DNA of 40,702 bases from CAYRFF01 sp964436125 (GCA_964436125.1 CAYTBT010000027.1:1-40702); one strand, 5' to 3'; numbered from the stretch's first letter, positions 15,842-24,389 are shown. Translations and numbers: made by a program. The notes: generated by a model from the sequence alone, not told the origin.

Positions 15842-16381
15842 TTAATCGCCTTTATCACTCCACAATAAAATAGGCTCTACAGGAAGTTTATCTTTTTCTA
15901 GTTTATCGTATTCATTGACAGAGTACACAATTGTCCTTATTTTCCGGTTAATTATTTTCTCTACTTTATCAGAAAGCTTGTATAAGTACTCTTTTTTTAT
16001 CTCCCCGATGAGCATTAAATCGATAATCGTAGAATCTATGCCTCGTGCAAAGCTTCCCACGAGATATACTTGCTTCACATTTCCCAGCTTTTTAATAACA
16101 TCCTCAATAATCTGGCTGATTCCGACATGCTTCATGAGAATAGACCGGACCTCATTGAATAAAGGGTGATTGACATTGGCCTGATAGAATTTCTTGTTGC
16201 CTTCATTTTCCGAGGTTAACATTCCTGCCTGCTCCAATCTGTTCAGCTCTACACGGATTGCATTGCTGCTTTCCCCAAATTCCTGCTCAAGGCCTCTGAG
16301 ATATGCGCGCATCTTGGAATTAATGAAAAACTTCATCAATAACTTAACACGTGTTTTTGAACTTATAAGGATTTCAATCAT
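15842..16381 (-). CDS. Winged-helix regulator fused to a degenerate nucleotidyltransferase domain
   Basis: A 179-residue two-domain protein and first gene of the polysaccharide operon. Residues 1-75 form an ArsR-like winged helix (SSKTRVKLLMKFFIN, then SSNAIRVELNRLEQAGML). Residues 95-175 resemble a minimal nucleotidyltransferase (VYLVGSFARGIDSTIIDLMLIGE). The motif that is normally GS-x-x-G-x-x-x-S-D-x-D here reads DSTIID, keeping one Asp only, so catalysis is unlikely and the domain may bind a nucleotide or nucleotide sugar as a signal. Similar proteins precede UpxY genes in other Bacteroidota polysaccharide loci. A promoter candidate lies about 150 bases upstream. Ligand and target are unknown. 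Confidence 0.75.
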   Translation of the reverse strand: MIEILISSKTRVKLLMKFFINSKMRAYLRGLEQEFGESSNAIRVELNRLEQAGMLTSENEGNKKFYQANVNHPLFNEVRSILMKHVGISQIIEDVIKKLGNVKQVYLVGSFARGIDSTIIDLMLIGEIKKEYLYKLSDKVEKIINRKIRTIVYSVNEYDKLEKDKLPVEPILLWSDKGD

Positions 16382-16764
16382 CGTGTATAAGAGTCGGTAC
16401 TTGGGTGTAGGATAGGGCTTCGCCGTCCATCTGTCGAGATGGTTAATTGCATCTTTTCCATGTATATTATAAGCTCTGTCAAGCTTGTATCGTATCTTAA
16501 CCCTCTTTCTAGGGGTTTTTAAGATTGAGTAACAAAATTACTCATTGTTGGACAAAATTCACAAAATATCTCTTAAAAATGGCAACGATTGACTATTTTT
16601 AGAGGAAATTGTGATCCTTTCCAAGAAAATCATAACGAATATCTATAAAAAGTCTAAAATGCCACATAGAAAACGTTGATTTATCCGAAAATTAGAAAAC
16701 AATCTTAATTTTACATATCTCATAAGGAGAGAACAAGTTTCATAATCAGGCGTTACAGAAAAAG
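16382..16764. other. Divergent spacer between polysaccharide operon and site-2 protease gene
   Basis: A 383-base A+T-rich control region with no gene. It holds a minus-strand promoter candidate (16533-16565), a weak hairpin AACCC/GGGTT followed by five T at 16499-16520 that could act in the plus direction, and a purine-rich AAGGAGAG at about 16723 that is too far from the 16765 ATG to be its ribosome site. Confidence 0.45.
16533..16565 (-). promoter_or_regulatory. Candidate promoter of the polysaccharide operon
   Basis: On the minus strand TTTG (16565-16562), 21 bases, then TAATTTTG (16540-16533), matching the Bacteroidota -33/-7 consensus TTTG/TAnnTTTG. Initiation near 16527 would give a 5' leader of about 145 bases before the regulator gene, room for an antiterminator recognition site. 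Confidence 0.4.
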
Positions 16765-17847
16765 ATGAATAGATTCAGCTTAAATTTAGGGACGTATGCG
16801 GGTATTCCGGTAAAGCTACACTGGTCATTCTGGTTTATCTTTATATGGGTTGTATATGTCGGCTGGAAAGAAGGCTTAGGCTGGATTAATACTGTGCTGT
16901 ATATGGCATTTACTCTCTGTTTATTTCTCTGTGTTCTACTTCATGAATACGGTCATGCATTGATGGCGCATAGGTTTGGCATTATAACTCAAGACATCAT
17001 CTTGTCCCCTATAGGAGGTATTGCAAGAATGAAAGAAATGCCGGAAGATCCCAAGGAGGAGATTCTTGTTGCATTTGCAGGGCCGGCCGTAAATGTGCTT
17101 ATATGCATTATATTGGGGATTGTAATATGGCTCGCCGACTGGACATTTTTCCCCCGGATTGAGGCTCTTGATTTTACGAGTCTTGAATTATTTACGGTAT
17201 TGACTTTCTGGCTGAACTTTGTTTTATTCCTGTTCAACCTTTTGCCGGCTTTTCCCATGGATGGAGGAAGGGTTGTCCGAGCTTTATTATGTTATAAATG
17301 GAATCGGGTGAAGGCTACGAGGATTGCCTCTTATATCGGCCAGGCTATCGCAGTAGGTTTTATCCTTTTAGGTATATGGAACAATCAGTTTGTTCTCCCT
17401 TTTATCGGTCTATTTATCATTATTACAGCTCGAAATGAACTAGCGGGTGTTAAACAGAAATTTCTTTATACCAACACTACTGCGGCTGATGTTATGAATC
17501 ATTATTTTTTCACGGCATATCACGATGATCTTGTGGAAGATGTCTTACACGGAATTGTAGAAACTGGAAATACAAGTATCGTTATCAAAGGCTATAATGG
17601 TGAATTGCTCGGCACCTTGACTAAAGAAGAATTGGAAGCGAGTCTCCGTAATAGGGTTTCACTTAATAGTCCTATCAGCCATATTATGTCCTATGTTTAT
17701 GAACCACTCTATGCCCATCAATCATTAAAAGAGGTTGTTAAGACATTTAATACTTATCACAACAACAGCTTCCCCGTCTTAAGTGGTGAAATCCTCGTAG
17801 GGACGATTAACAGGGACTACCTGAAAGCATGGATAAGTGAACAATAA
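16765..17847 (+). CDS. Site-2 protease family (M50) with C-terminal CBS domains
   Basis: A 360-residue membrane metalloprotease of the M50 family that cuts substrates within the membrane. The zinc motif is HEYGH at residues 60-64, and the second metal site is the family NPDG-type motif, here NLLPAFPMDGGRVVRA, near residues 158-173. Several hydrophobic segments surround both. Residues from about 235 form a CBS pair (DVMNHYFFTAYHDD and PISHIMSYVYEPL), as in SpoIVFB-like/Rv-type M50 enzymes that sense adenine nucleotides. It is transcribed divergently from the polysaccharide operon and converges on the OmpH gene 35 bases downstream. Its substrate is unknown. Confidence 0.9.
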   Translation: MNRFSLNLGTYAGIPVKLHWSFWFIFIWVVYVGWKEGLGWINTVLYMAFTLCLFLCVLLHEYGHALMAHRFGIITQDIILSPIGGIARMKEMPEDPKEEILVAFAGPAVNVLICIILGIVIWLADWTFFPRIEALDFTSLELFTVLTFWLNFVLFLFNLLPAFPMDGGRVVRALLCYKWNRVKATRIASYIGQAIAVGFILLGIWNNQFVLPFIGLFIIITARNELAGVKQKFLYTNTTAADVMNHYFFTAYHDDLVEDVLHGIVETGNTSIVIKGYNGELLGTLTKEELEASLRNRVSLNSPISHIMSYVYEPLYAHQSLKEVVKTFNTYHNNSFPVLSGEILVGTINRDYLKAWISEQ

Positions 17848-17882
17848 ATTGTAGAGCCCTGACTTTTACGGCTTCATAAACC

Positions 17883-18395
17883 TTATTCAGTGATATGAAG
17901 CTTAGCTTTTACCTTATTATTTAAATCCTGAGCACTATCAGCATGCAATATAGCTCCTAGAGAAGTATCAAATATCATCGTATATCCACCTTCTTCTCCT
18001 ACTGCATTAATAGCTTCTTGTACCTGATTTATAATCGGTGTCATTAATGCCGTCCGCTTCTGCTGAATCTTCTGTTGAATCCCGGTACGTACCTGAATAA
18101 GTTCTTGTTGTTTTTGCTGTAAGGCAGCTTGTTCTTCACTCCTTTCTACCGGTGCGATCAATCCCTGCGCTACCTTGTTCTGAAAGTCTGCAAAGTTCTT
18201 TTCAAATTCCTTCTTCTGTACATCAAATGCATTAAACAAGCTATCACTATAGCTGCTCAAGGTGCTCTCTGCTTTTTCTATCTGTGGCATCAACTGCAAG
18301 ATATTCCCAAAATTAACATATCCGTATTTCTGCTGTGCTTGTGTCAGTCCTGCAAACATTAATACTATTGCTGCTATTATGGTGGTTTTTTTCAT
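17883..18395 (-). CDS. OmpH/Skp family periplasmic chaperone
   Basis: A 170-residue periplasmic chaperone of the OmpH/Skp family, which holds unfolded outer-membrane proteins. I choose the ATG at 18395 because it begins a good signal peptide (MKKTTIIAAIVLMFAGLTQAQ); a frame opening farther upstream at 18437 would bury it. After cleavage comes KYGYVNFGNILQLMPQIEKAE, the family N terminus. A long helical arm rich in Gln and Lys follows (ALQQKQQELIQVRTGIQQKIQQKR), then the beta-strand end GEEGGYTMIFDTSLGAILHAD. A promoter matching the phylum consensus lies 20 bases upstream, leaving a very short leader. Confidence 0.9.
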   Translation of the reverse strand: MKKTTIIAAIVLMFAGLTQAQQKYGYVNFGNILQLMPQIEKAESTLSSYSDSLFNAFDVQKKEFEKNFADFQNKVAQGLIAPVERSEEQAALQQKQQELIQVRTGIQQKIQQKRTALMTPIINQVQEAINAVGEEGGYTMIFDTSLGAILHADSAQDLNNKVKAKLHITE

Positions 18396-18416
18396 AATTC
18401 TCGTTTTTAAGTGCCG

Positions 18417-18447
18417 CAAATATAACATTTCTTCCATCCATCTGAAA
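18417..18447 (-). promoter_or_regulatory. Promoter of the OmpH/Skp gene
   Basis: Minus strand TATATTTG (18424-18417) is a full TAnnTTTG match; 19 bases upstream is TTTC, one mismatch from TTTG. Initiation near 18411 gives a leader of about 15 bases to the ATG at 18395. Confidence 0.5.
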
Positions 18448-18614
18448 AAAAGATTTTTCTATGGCTGAGAAGCTTATTCAAGGTTGAAATTATAGAACTT
18501 GCTTATGCTTGTTCATAATTTTCATTGATATATCTACAGGCATATTTCCTTCTTTCAACTTATCCCTTATTAATTCTGCAGTATTTGACTCTTTCTTCTG
18601 TTCTTATCCATAAA

Positions 18615-18821
18615 CTAGCAACATTTTCCGTCCCACTGCATCGGCGGACATTTTTCACTCCCGTAACTACAATACACACAGCAGGCACCATGTATTGGTT
18701 TCAGTATTGTTTTACAGCTTTCACATTCGTAAAAATACTGACAAGCATTCTCCGGCATTTTTTCCGCTTTTTTATGTCCACATAGCGGGCAAGTAATCGT
18801 CGACTGCTTTGTCACTTTCAT
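18615..18821 (-). CDS. GDCCVxC-like cysteine-rich metal protein
   Basis: A 68-residue protein with ten cysteines. It resembles the GDCCVxC family found in mercury and other metal-resistance clusters. Two CxxC knuckles (CPLCGHK and CESCK) are followed by HGACCVYCSYGSEKCPPMQW, where the family normally reads GDCCVFCSYG; here Ala replaces Asp. The start at 18821 is five bases after the MerTP stop, so the two genes are one transcription unit. A role in binding Hg(II) or another soft metal is inferred from cysteines and neighbourhood. No MerA or MerR/ArsR gene is in the window. Confidence 0.8.
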   Translation of the reverse strand: MKVTKQSTITCPLCGHKKAEKMPENACQYFYECESCKTILKPIHGACCVYCSYGSEKCPPMQWDGKCC

Positions 18822-18826
18822 CTGGT

Positions 18827-19420
18827 TTATCTTTTACCTATCACTATATAACCTGTCGAATTAATTGCTGTTTCAATTTCTGCAATTGATGTCTTGGACT
18901 TATCAAATTCAACAATTGCATTCCCGTGCGCATAGGAAACCGTGGACTCAATAATCCCCGGTAGTTGATCAATTTGATATTTTATCGGTCGTTCACAATC
19001 TGAACAAGTCATTCCTTCAATATTAAAATCGACTGTCTCAATGTCTGATTTCTCAGCTATTATAGCTTGTTTCTCAGACTGTGGGTAGAAAATGCCGGCA
19101 TACATCGGGAAGGTGAGCATTAATCCTGCAAATATTGTTACAATCGGCAGGAATCCCTTGCTCTGAAGAAATTTCGGTTTCTCACCGCTTTCACAATTAC
19201 AGTCAGCTTGTTTCCGAGGCTTTAATTGTTGATACCAAGCAATGCCAAGGATTATTATTGTCAATCCGATAAAATACGGTCGAGCAGGCTCAATCCAGGA
19301 AAAAGACGAGGCAAGTCCACTTGCTCCTGCAATAATCGCCAATACCGGCGTAATACAACAAAGTGATGCCGCGATAGCACTTAAAATCCCCGCACCGAGT
19401 ATTTTATTCTTTGATTTCAT
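18827..19420 (-). CDS. merTP: MerTP mercuric transport fusion protein
   Basis: A 197-residue fusion of a MerT-type membrane transporter and a MerP-like heavy-metal domain. The MerT part has the paired cysteines in SLCCITPVLAIIAG at residues 20-33 and three membrane segments, with a cytoplasmic CNCES motif between the second and third. The C-terminal domain (about 130-197) is a HMA fold with DFNIEGMTCSDCERP, the metal-binding CxxC. It would move Hg(II) into the cytoplasm for reduction, but MerA is not nearby, so the unit is incomplete or serves another metal. It is followed by the GDCCVxC-like gene. Confidence 0.88.
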   Translation of the reverse strand: MKSKNKILGAGILSAIAASLCCITPVLAIIAGASGLASSFSWIEPARPYFIGLTIIILGIAWYQQLKPRKQADCNCESGEKPKFLQSKGFLPIVTIFAGLMLTFPMYAGIFYPQSEKQAIIAEKSDIETVDFNIEGMTCSDCERPIKYQIDQLPGIIESTVSYAHGNAIVEFDKSKTSIAEIETAINSTGYIVIGKR

Positions 19421-19459
19421 GGTAATTATATGTCCTCTTAAGACGTTTATGAACGCCTT

Positions 19460-19747
19460 CTACTCCATTCCCTTAAACCACTTCTTGGCACTATCTCGGC
19501 GATGTGGACATCCCGGCCAGCAACAAGGTCTCTTCTTCCCGTCCAGTATCTCTTCCTGCAGCCGGCTGATGTGATTTTTCCTGGTTGTATCCCGTTTAAC
19601 TATGGTTGTCCAGCATATCCACTCATTTCGCATCAATGGCGTAAGCTGATTCCACTTTTCTAGCAGTCCATCTGCCGAAAGCAAAACTTCCTTGATATCA
19701 TCGGGAACCGTATGCACTACTCCTTCCTTAATCTCTGTTGTTTCCAT
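19460..19747 (-). CDS. OmdA-domain (YdeI/OmpD-associated) protein
   Basis: A 95-residue protein consisting of the OmdA domain that ends many YdeI/OmpD-associated proteins. The signature is VVHTVPDDIKEVLLSADGLLEKWNQL, then RNEWICWTTIVKRDTTRKNHISRL. The normal N-terminal half of larger family members is absent, but short forms exist. Its C terminus is unusual, with CCWPGCPHRRDSAKKWF, giving three cysteines close together. It lies 39 bases upstream of merTP on the same strand and might be co-transcribed. Biochemical function is unknown for the family; a link to bacteriocin tolerance has been proposed. Confidence 0.75.
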   Translation of the reverse strand: METTEIKEGVVHTVPDDIKEVLLSADGLLEKWNQLTPLMRNEWICWTTIVKRDTTRKNHISRLQEEILDGKKRPCCWPGCPHRRDSAKKWFKGME

Positions 19748-19895
19748 CGCTATTTATTCAATTATATAATGTTCCCTGTCTTAAGTACATGCAACTTACA
19801 TTACATTCTTCCTTCCATCGCAGAATCGCTTTTAATGCCTGAATATAAGAATATATATTGAAAACCTCGGTATTGAATCCCATTTTTCTGCCACA

Positions 19896-22469
19896 TTACA
19901 TCTTGGTGAACAGATAGGTCTGCGTAGTATCATTAATTTTCACCATCAATATATAAACGCCCGGGTTTAAGTTTCTAGTATCGACTGAAAGCTCCGTCTT
20001 ATCATATTGCATTTGCGTAAGCTGATCTCCGAGAAGACTATATATCTTGACCTCTTCAATGGGAAAATCAGCCTTCAGATGGATTGCATTGCGCACGGGA
20101 TTGGGATAAAAGGTAAAGTCCATAAATGCGGGCTTCAATACTGCAGTCGATTCATCTGTCGTAAATTGAACCGGACCGATAAGCGTACTCGAGTCCCTTG
20201 TGCTACATATTGCTCTCACATAAGCCTCATAAGCATGGGCCGGCTCTAGCTTCCGCAAATGTATGCCTGCGGAATCCGTAACAATAAGGCTCTCTCCTTC
20301 CGTCAACGGATCAAATCCCTCGTCGCCATAAATCACTTCCCATTCGGTTTCATTAAATCCGGCTGTCCAGGTCAACAATGCTGAACTGTCCCTTACAAGT
20401 GATACTGCCAGCTCGCTGGGAGCCGGGCAATTCTCACCCATATTAATTACCTCTATGCAGAAACTACCCACTGCCGTTTCACCTGAGAAAAGCGTTAATC
20501 CATTCACCTGGATATAATAGGTTTCACCGGCTTGCAAGCTATCGACCTCAACGACGGCGAGGAAACCTTCTCCTACTTCACCGCCATCTTCATCACAGGC
20601 TATTGCCGGAGATAAAGTGCTGAGATCGGCACAATCATCCGGTGCTGCATATATTGCTACTTCATTATCTTCAAGTGTTCCGCCTGTAAAATCCGTGCTT
20701 ACTTTCACATGGCCACTTGCCGGCGCTATAAATGTAAACCACACCGTTTTCTTGCCTGGAGCCTCAAAGCAAGCTCCGTAGGGCTCTTCCGCCTCCATTG
20801 TCGCACCTACATTGCTATATGCTGTGTCGCATGCTTCATCGATTTCCAACTGAATTGCCTCGCATAAATCGTCGTTTATCGGTCGTGTGGCCATTGTTAC
20901 AGGGCCTGCATAGCTGCTGCTCACGCCTGTATCACATACAGCTTTCACAAATACATTGTACAGGTGTGCCGGAATAAGATTTTTGATTGTCGTATCCGCT
21001 TCATTGTGTACAAGGACAGAATCTCCACCGGTATTCGGATCAAAACCCGGTTCGCCGTATTTTACCATCCAGGTCCTTTCTGCTCCACCCGGAGTCCAAT
21101 TCACGGAGAAGGAGCTCTTTTCTATATCTGTCACTTCAAGTCCTGTAGGAGAATTACAAGATGAAGTCGGTCGTAGAGAAATATCATCCATTGTCATGTA
21201 GAATGGAAAGAAGCCACCGCGTAGCTTGCCTTTGATACCTATGTAGTATATGCCAGCGCTATCTACTGAAAATGTATCGCTTATTTCTTGATATTCTCCA
21301 TCGGCAACTTCAGTTTTGTTGATGATGGTATCCTTCATTGCTCCGGAATTATCCGCATTACCATAAGCGGCCAGAATCGATGCACCACTGGTGTTGCTCT
21401 GCCGCGCAAATAAGGTAAATGTGTAATCGATACCGGCTTCAAGTCGGACGGCATGAAACATCCACGCCTCTCCACCATAAGCCAGGTAAACATCCCATTC
21501 ACCTGTCCTAGGACTCCGGTTGTCGTGTGGAATAGAACTATTTGCAATCCAGAATGAACCGGAGATTTGTTCTTGTGTCCAGCAACCGGCAAGTGGCTTC
21601 GTATCGGTATTCCCTTCCTCAAATCCTTCTGAATACGGAACCAATGCGGGTAAACATGGCGTGACAAAGCTATATGGGCCGGTATATTCACTTTCTCCAT
21701 TTGATCCTCCACAAATTGCTTTTACATATACATCATATAAAGTCGATGCTTCCAAGCTATCGAGAATTATTGCCGAGGTATCCATGACGACTACTTCAGT
21801 CCCTTCGGTAGCCGGATTAAATCCTGCCGGTCCATAGTTAATTATCCATTGGCTTTCACTCCCGCCTTCTCTCCAGCGCAGGCTTGCAGAAGTAGCATTA
21901 AGTTCGATAAGTTCTATGTTCCCGGGGCGAGGACATGGCGGCAAGGCAGATACAGAAAATTCATCGATGTGTAAATGAAATTGTGCAGTAGAGGTCGCAA
22001 CTATGGCTATATACACATCTTGACCTGCATATTCTGATAAATTATAGTTAAAATTGACATATTCATTGCTATCCGCCTCACTGATGATCCTTTCCACACC
22101 CAGAAGTTCTCTAAAATCCGATGCTGCAGTACCGCTTGTAGATAGTCTCACCTCAAATATCTCCGGAAACCTCGGTCCTGAACCGGCTGCATAAAAGGAA
22201 ACCTTGTCCGTCACAGCGGAGTCCACCGTAAATTGCGGTGATATTAAATAATCATCGTGCTGCATTGCCTCAAAGCTTATCCATACTTCGCCTGCACCTC
22301 GATATGATTGCCTGTTGTTATATGTCCAGGTTCTTCCTTGTCCATCGTTGTCGATAATCGTCCATGTCCGGGGAATTCCTGAGTCAAAGCTCTCCGTAAA
22401 TTGAGCTTGGATGTTAACACTTAAAAAACTGAGTATAAGCGCTATTGCGAGGAGTCTATATCTATTCAT
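19896..22469 (-). CDS. Secreted multidomain adhesin-like protein with T9SS sorting signal
   Basis: An 857-residue exported protein. The signal peptide is MNRYRLLAIALILSFLSVNIQ. The domain order is: choice-of-anchor-J/MAM-like (about 24-175, FTESFDSGIPRTWTIID), fibronectin III (about 178-270), a second anchor-J-like domain (about 275-435), a second Fn3 (about 438-530), a pre-peptidase-like beta domain (about 535-690, DDLCEAIQL), a third Fn3 (about 690-775), and a type IX secretion type-A sorting domain (about 785-857, FYPNPVRNAIHLKADFP to PGVYILMV). The three Fn3 units share WIINYG, WMVKYG and WEVIYG and look like internal duplications. It should be secreted through the T9SS and anchored or released at the surface; a role in adhesion or polymer binding is inferred. 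A promoter lies about 170 bases upstream. Confidence 0.9.
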   Translation of the reverse strand: MNRYRLLAIALILSFLSVNIQAQFTESFDSGIPRTWTIIDNDGQGRTWTYNNRQSYRGAGEVWISFEAMQHDDYLISPQFTVDSAVTDKVSFYAAGSGPRFPEIFEVRLSTSGTAASDFRELLGVERIISEADSNEYVNFNYNLSEYAGQDVYIAIVATSTAQFHLHIDEFSVSALPPCPRPGNIELIELNATSASLRWREGGSESQWIINYGPAGFNPATEGTEVVVMDTSAIILDSLEASTLYDVYVKAICGGSNGESEYTGPYSFVTPCLPALVPYSEGFEEGNTDTKPLAGCWTQEQISGSFWIANSSIPHDNRSPRTGEWDVYLAYGGEAWMFHAVRLEAGIDYTFTLFARQSNTSGASILAAYGNADNSGAMKDTIINKTEVADGEYQEISDTFSVDSAGIYYIGIKGKLRGGFFPFYMTMDDISLRPTSSCNSPTGLEVTDIEKSSFSVNWTPGGAERTWMVKYGEPGFDPNTGGDSVLVHNEADTTIKNLIPAHLYNVFVKAVCDTGVSSSYAGPVTMATRPINDDLCEAIQLEIDEACDTAYSNVGATMEAEEPYGACFEAPGKKTVWFTFIAPASGHVKVSTDFTGGTLEDNEVAIYAAPDDCADLSTLSPAIACDEDGGEVGEGFLAVVEVDSLQAGETYYIQVNGLTLFSGETAVGSFCIEVINMGENCPAPSELAVSLVRDSSALLTWTAGFNETEWEVIYGDEGFDPLTEGESLIVTDSAGIHLRKLEPAHAYEAYVRAICSTRDSSTLIGPVQFTTDESTAVLKPAFMDFTFYPNPVRNAIHLKADFPIEEVKIYSLLGDQLTQMQYDKTELSVDTRNLNPGVYILMVKINDTTQTYLFTKM

Positions 22470-22906
22470 TTCTATGATATTTTATGCTTTTACTTACTGA
22501 CAATCTATGCCGGTATTTAATCGCTCCGGTTTAAAAAGGAGAATTGATTCATCTTGATTATGGCAATCCTCCCTCCTATATTGTACCGTATTTAACCACT
22601 GAATCATAGATTGTCTAGCGAGTATAATAATTGCTTTATTTACCTTTCCAAAGGTAAAACAATCAATTTTTCAGCAAAATATATTTGGGGTTTTCATAGA
22701 TAATTATTGAAACTTTATTGGATGTACAGAAAGTTTTAAAGCCTGTTCCAGGAACATATTCAAAAGGACGAAACCTCATATAAACAGTAGTCACAAAGCT
22801 AAGATCACGGCTTGTGTCAATGGCTTAACAAGCATGACCACAATAAAGCGATCAAAATAGGAAGGCAAAATCTCCGATTGCATATTATTTTCTTATATTT
22901 ACACCT
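22470..22906. other. Divergent spacer between the T9SS protein and thioesterase genes
   Basis: A 437-base gene-free control region. The clearest element is a 20-bp palindrome at 22639-22658 that carries a promoter -7 box. Elsewhere I see only A+T-rich sequence and a weak GCTTGT/ACAAGC stem near 22812-22835. Confidence 0.45.
22639..22678 (-). promoter_or_regulatory. Promoter with a 20-bp palindrome at its -7 box
   Basis: TTTACCTTT-CC-AAAGGTAAA (22639-22658) is a perfect palindrome. Its minus strand holds TACCTTTG (22656-22649), and 18 bases upstream is TTTG (22678-22675), a full Bacteroidota promoter reading toward the secreted multidomain protein. The symmetry suggests that a dimeric regulator could cover the -7 region. 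Confidence 0.5.
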
Positions 22907-23323
22907 ATGACAGAAGCAGAGAAGTGTGTACACAGGATGTACGACAAGGATAAGTTCAGTAAATGGATGGGGATTGAATTGCTATCGATTGAGCTGGGCA
23001 GGGCCAAAATAAGTATGATAGTCAAGCCAGATATGCTCAATGGATTTGGGATCGTGCACGGTGGCATATTTTTTGCATTAGCAGATTCAGCATTTGCATT
23101 TGCTTCCAATACCAGGAACCGTTTAAGCGTTGCACTGGAGGCGCATATTCAATTCCCTGCCAGTGCGGGGGAAGGCGACAGGCTATTTGCGGAAGCGATA
23201 GAAAATCATGTTGGGAATAAAACCGGGATGTACACCATACGTGTTACCAAGGAAGACGGGACATTATGTGCAATTTTCAATGGAACCGTATATCGCACAT
23301 CGCGCCCGGTAATCGGAGAATAG
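22907..23323 (+). CDS. PaaI-like hotdog thioesterase
   Basis: A 138-residue hotdog-fold thioesterase of the PaaI group, which releases acids from CoA thioesters in aromatic (phenylacetate) or other degradation. The motif GFGIVHGGIFFALADSAFAFASNTR at about residues 45-70 matches the family signature HGG-x4-LAD-x-A. The rest (ALEAHIQFPASAGEGDRLFAEA) forms the expected strands. The start at 22907 (MTEAEKCVHRMYDKDKFSKWMGIEL) is typical. The rest of a phenylacetate pathway is not in the window, so the substrate is open. It is followed 17 bases later by a dioxygenase gene, so the two may be co-transcribed. Confidence 0.88.
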   Translation: MTEAEKCVHRMYDKDKFSKWMGIELLSIELGRAKISMIVKPDMLNGFGIVHGGIFFALADSAFAFASNTRNRLSVALEAHIQFPASAGEGDRLFAEAIENHVGNKTGMYTIRVTKEDGTLCAIFNGTVYRTSRPVIGE

Positions 23324-23340
23324 AGAATAAATTAAAAATT

Positions 23341-24294
23341 ATGGCAGAAAGAACAATACCGGTTGTCTCCTTAAAAAGCTATAGTGAGGGAGACGCAGAG
23401 AGCAGAAAAAGATTTGTTGATAAGCTTGGGCAGGCATTTCACGAGACGGGATTTGTGGGGATTGTTGACCACGGAGTACCGGAGAAACTCGTAGAAGATT
23501 TTTATGCTGCATCGAGGGAATTCTTTGCCTTGCCGGTGGAAACTAAGGAGAAATATGAAGTTGAAGGGCTTGCAGGACAGCGTGGATACACTTCATTTGG
23601 GAAAGAGTCAGCAAAGCAATCCAATGTCGCAGACTTAAAGGAATTTTTTCAGATTGGGCAAGAGGTAGCGGATAATCACCCACTGAAAGAAGAATATCCG
23701 GATAATGTGCGAGTTCCGGATGTAGAAAGGTTTCTCGATCTGGGGATGGAGCTGTACAAGTCATTTGAGAAAGCCGGAGGAGAGTTGTTAAAGGCCATTG
23801 CGGTACATCTGGATCTTCCTGAAGACTACTTTGAAGATAAAATCACGGAGGGAAACAGTATTTTACGGACAATATATTATCCCGCGATAACATCGGAACC
23901 GGGCTCGGCAATCAGAGCGGAGCAGCATGAAGATATTAATTTGATCACGCTACTTGTAGGAGCATCAGCAGGAGGTTTACAGCTCTTAACAACGGATGGC
24001 GAGTGGAAAGATATCGTTCCGGGAGAAGGTGAGATTGTCGTTAATGTCGGCGATATGTTACAACGATTAACCAATAATTACCTGCGATCGACGACACACA
24101 GGGTAGTCAATCCTCCACGTTCAGAATGGCATAAACCGCGATTGAGTATTCCGTTTTTCTTGCATCCCAAGAGCGAGGTGGATTTAAGTTGCCTGGATTC
24201 ATGTGTTACGGATGAAAATCCCCTGCAATATGAGCCGATAACAGCAGGAGAATACTTGAATGAGCGCTTGCGGGAGATAGGATTAAAGAAATAA
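23341..24294 (+). CDS. Isopenicillin-N-synthase-like 2-oxoglutarate/Fe(II) oxygenase
   Basis: A 317-residue non-haem iron oxygenase of the isopenicillin N synthase family. I start at ATG 23341 (MAERTIPVVSL); an upstream frame to 23266 overlaps the thioesterase gene and adds unrelated residues. The N-terminal DIOX_N-like half includes ETGFVGIVDHGVPEKLVEDFY. Iron ligands are His196 and Asp198 (EQHED) and His253 (TTHRV), and the co-substrate-binding Arg267-x-Ser269 is in PRLSIPFF, so the active site is complete. The family includes enzymes on many small molecules and the substrate here cannot be predicted. No antibiotic-synthesis genes are nearby. Confidence 0.9.
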   Translation: MAERTIPVVSLKSYSEGDAESRKRFVDKLGQAFHETGFVGIVDHGVPEKLVEDFYAASREFFALPVETKEKYEVEGLAGQRGYTSFGKESAKQSNVADLKEFFQIGQEVADNHPLKEEYPDNVRVPDVERFLDLGMELYKSFEKAGGELLKAIAVHLDLPEDYFEDKITEGNSILRTIYYPAITSEPGSAIRAEQHEDINLITLLVGASAGGLQLLTTDGEWKDIVPGEGEIVVNVGDMLQRLTNNYLRSTTHRVVNPPRSEWHKPRLSIPFFLHPKSEVDLSCLDSCVTDENPLQYEPITAGEYLNERLREIGLKK

Positions 24295-24389
24295 GCTTTG
24301 TCATTCTTTCGTTAAATTAGTGTCAAGTTACAGATTAATAGACTTATGTCGTACCTTTACATTCTTAAAGGTCATAGAAATAGATAATT

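Noticed and set aside
16499..16520. Terminator candidate in the 16.4-16.7 kb spacer
   Set aside because: The stem has only five good pairs with a nine-base loop and no upstream plus-strand gene to terminate; kept only as a remark.
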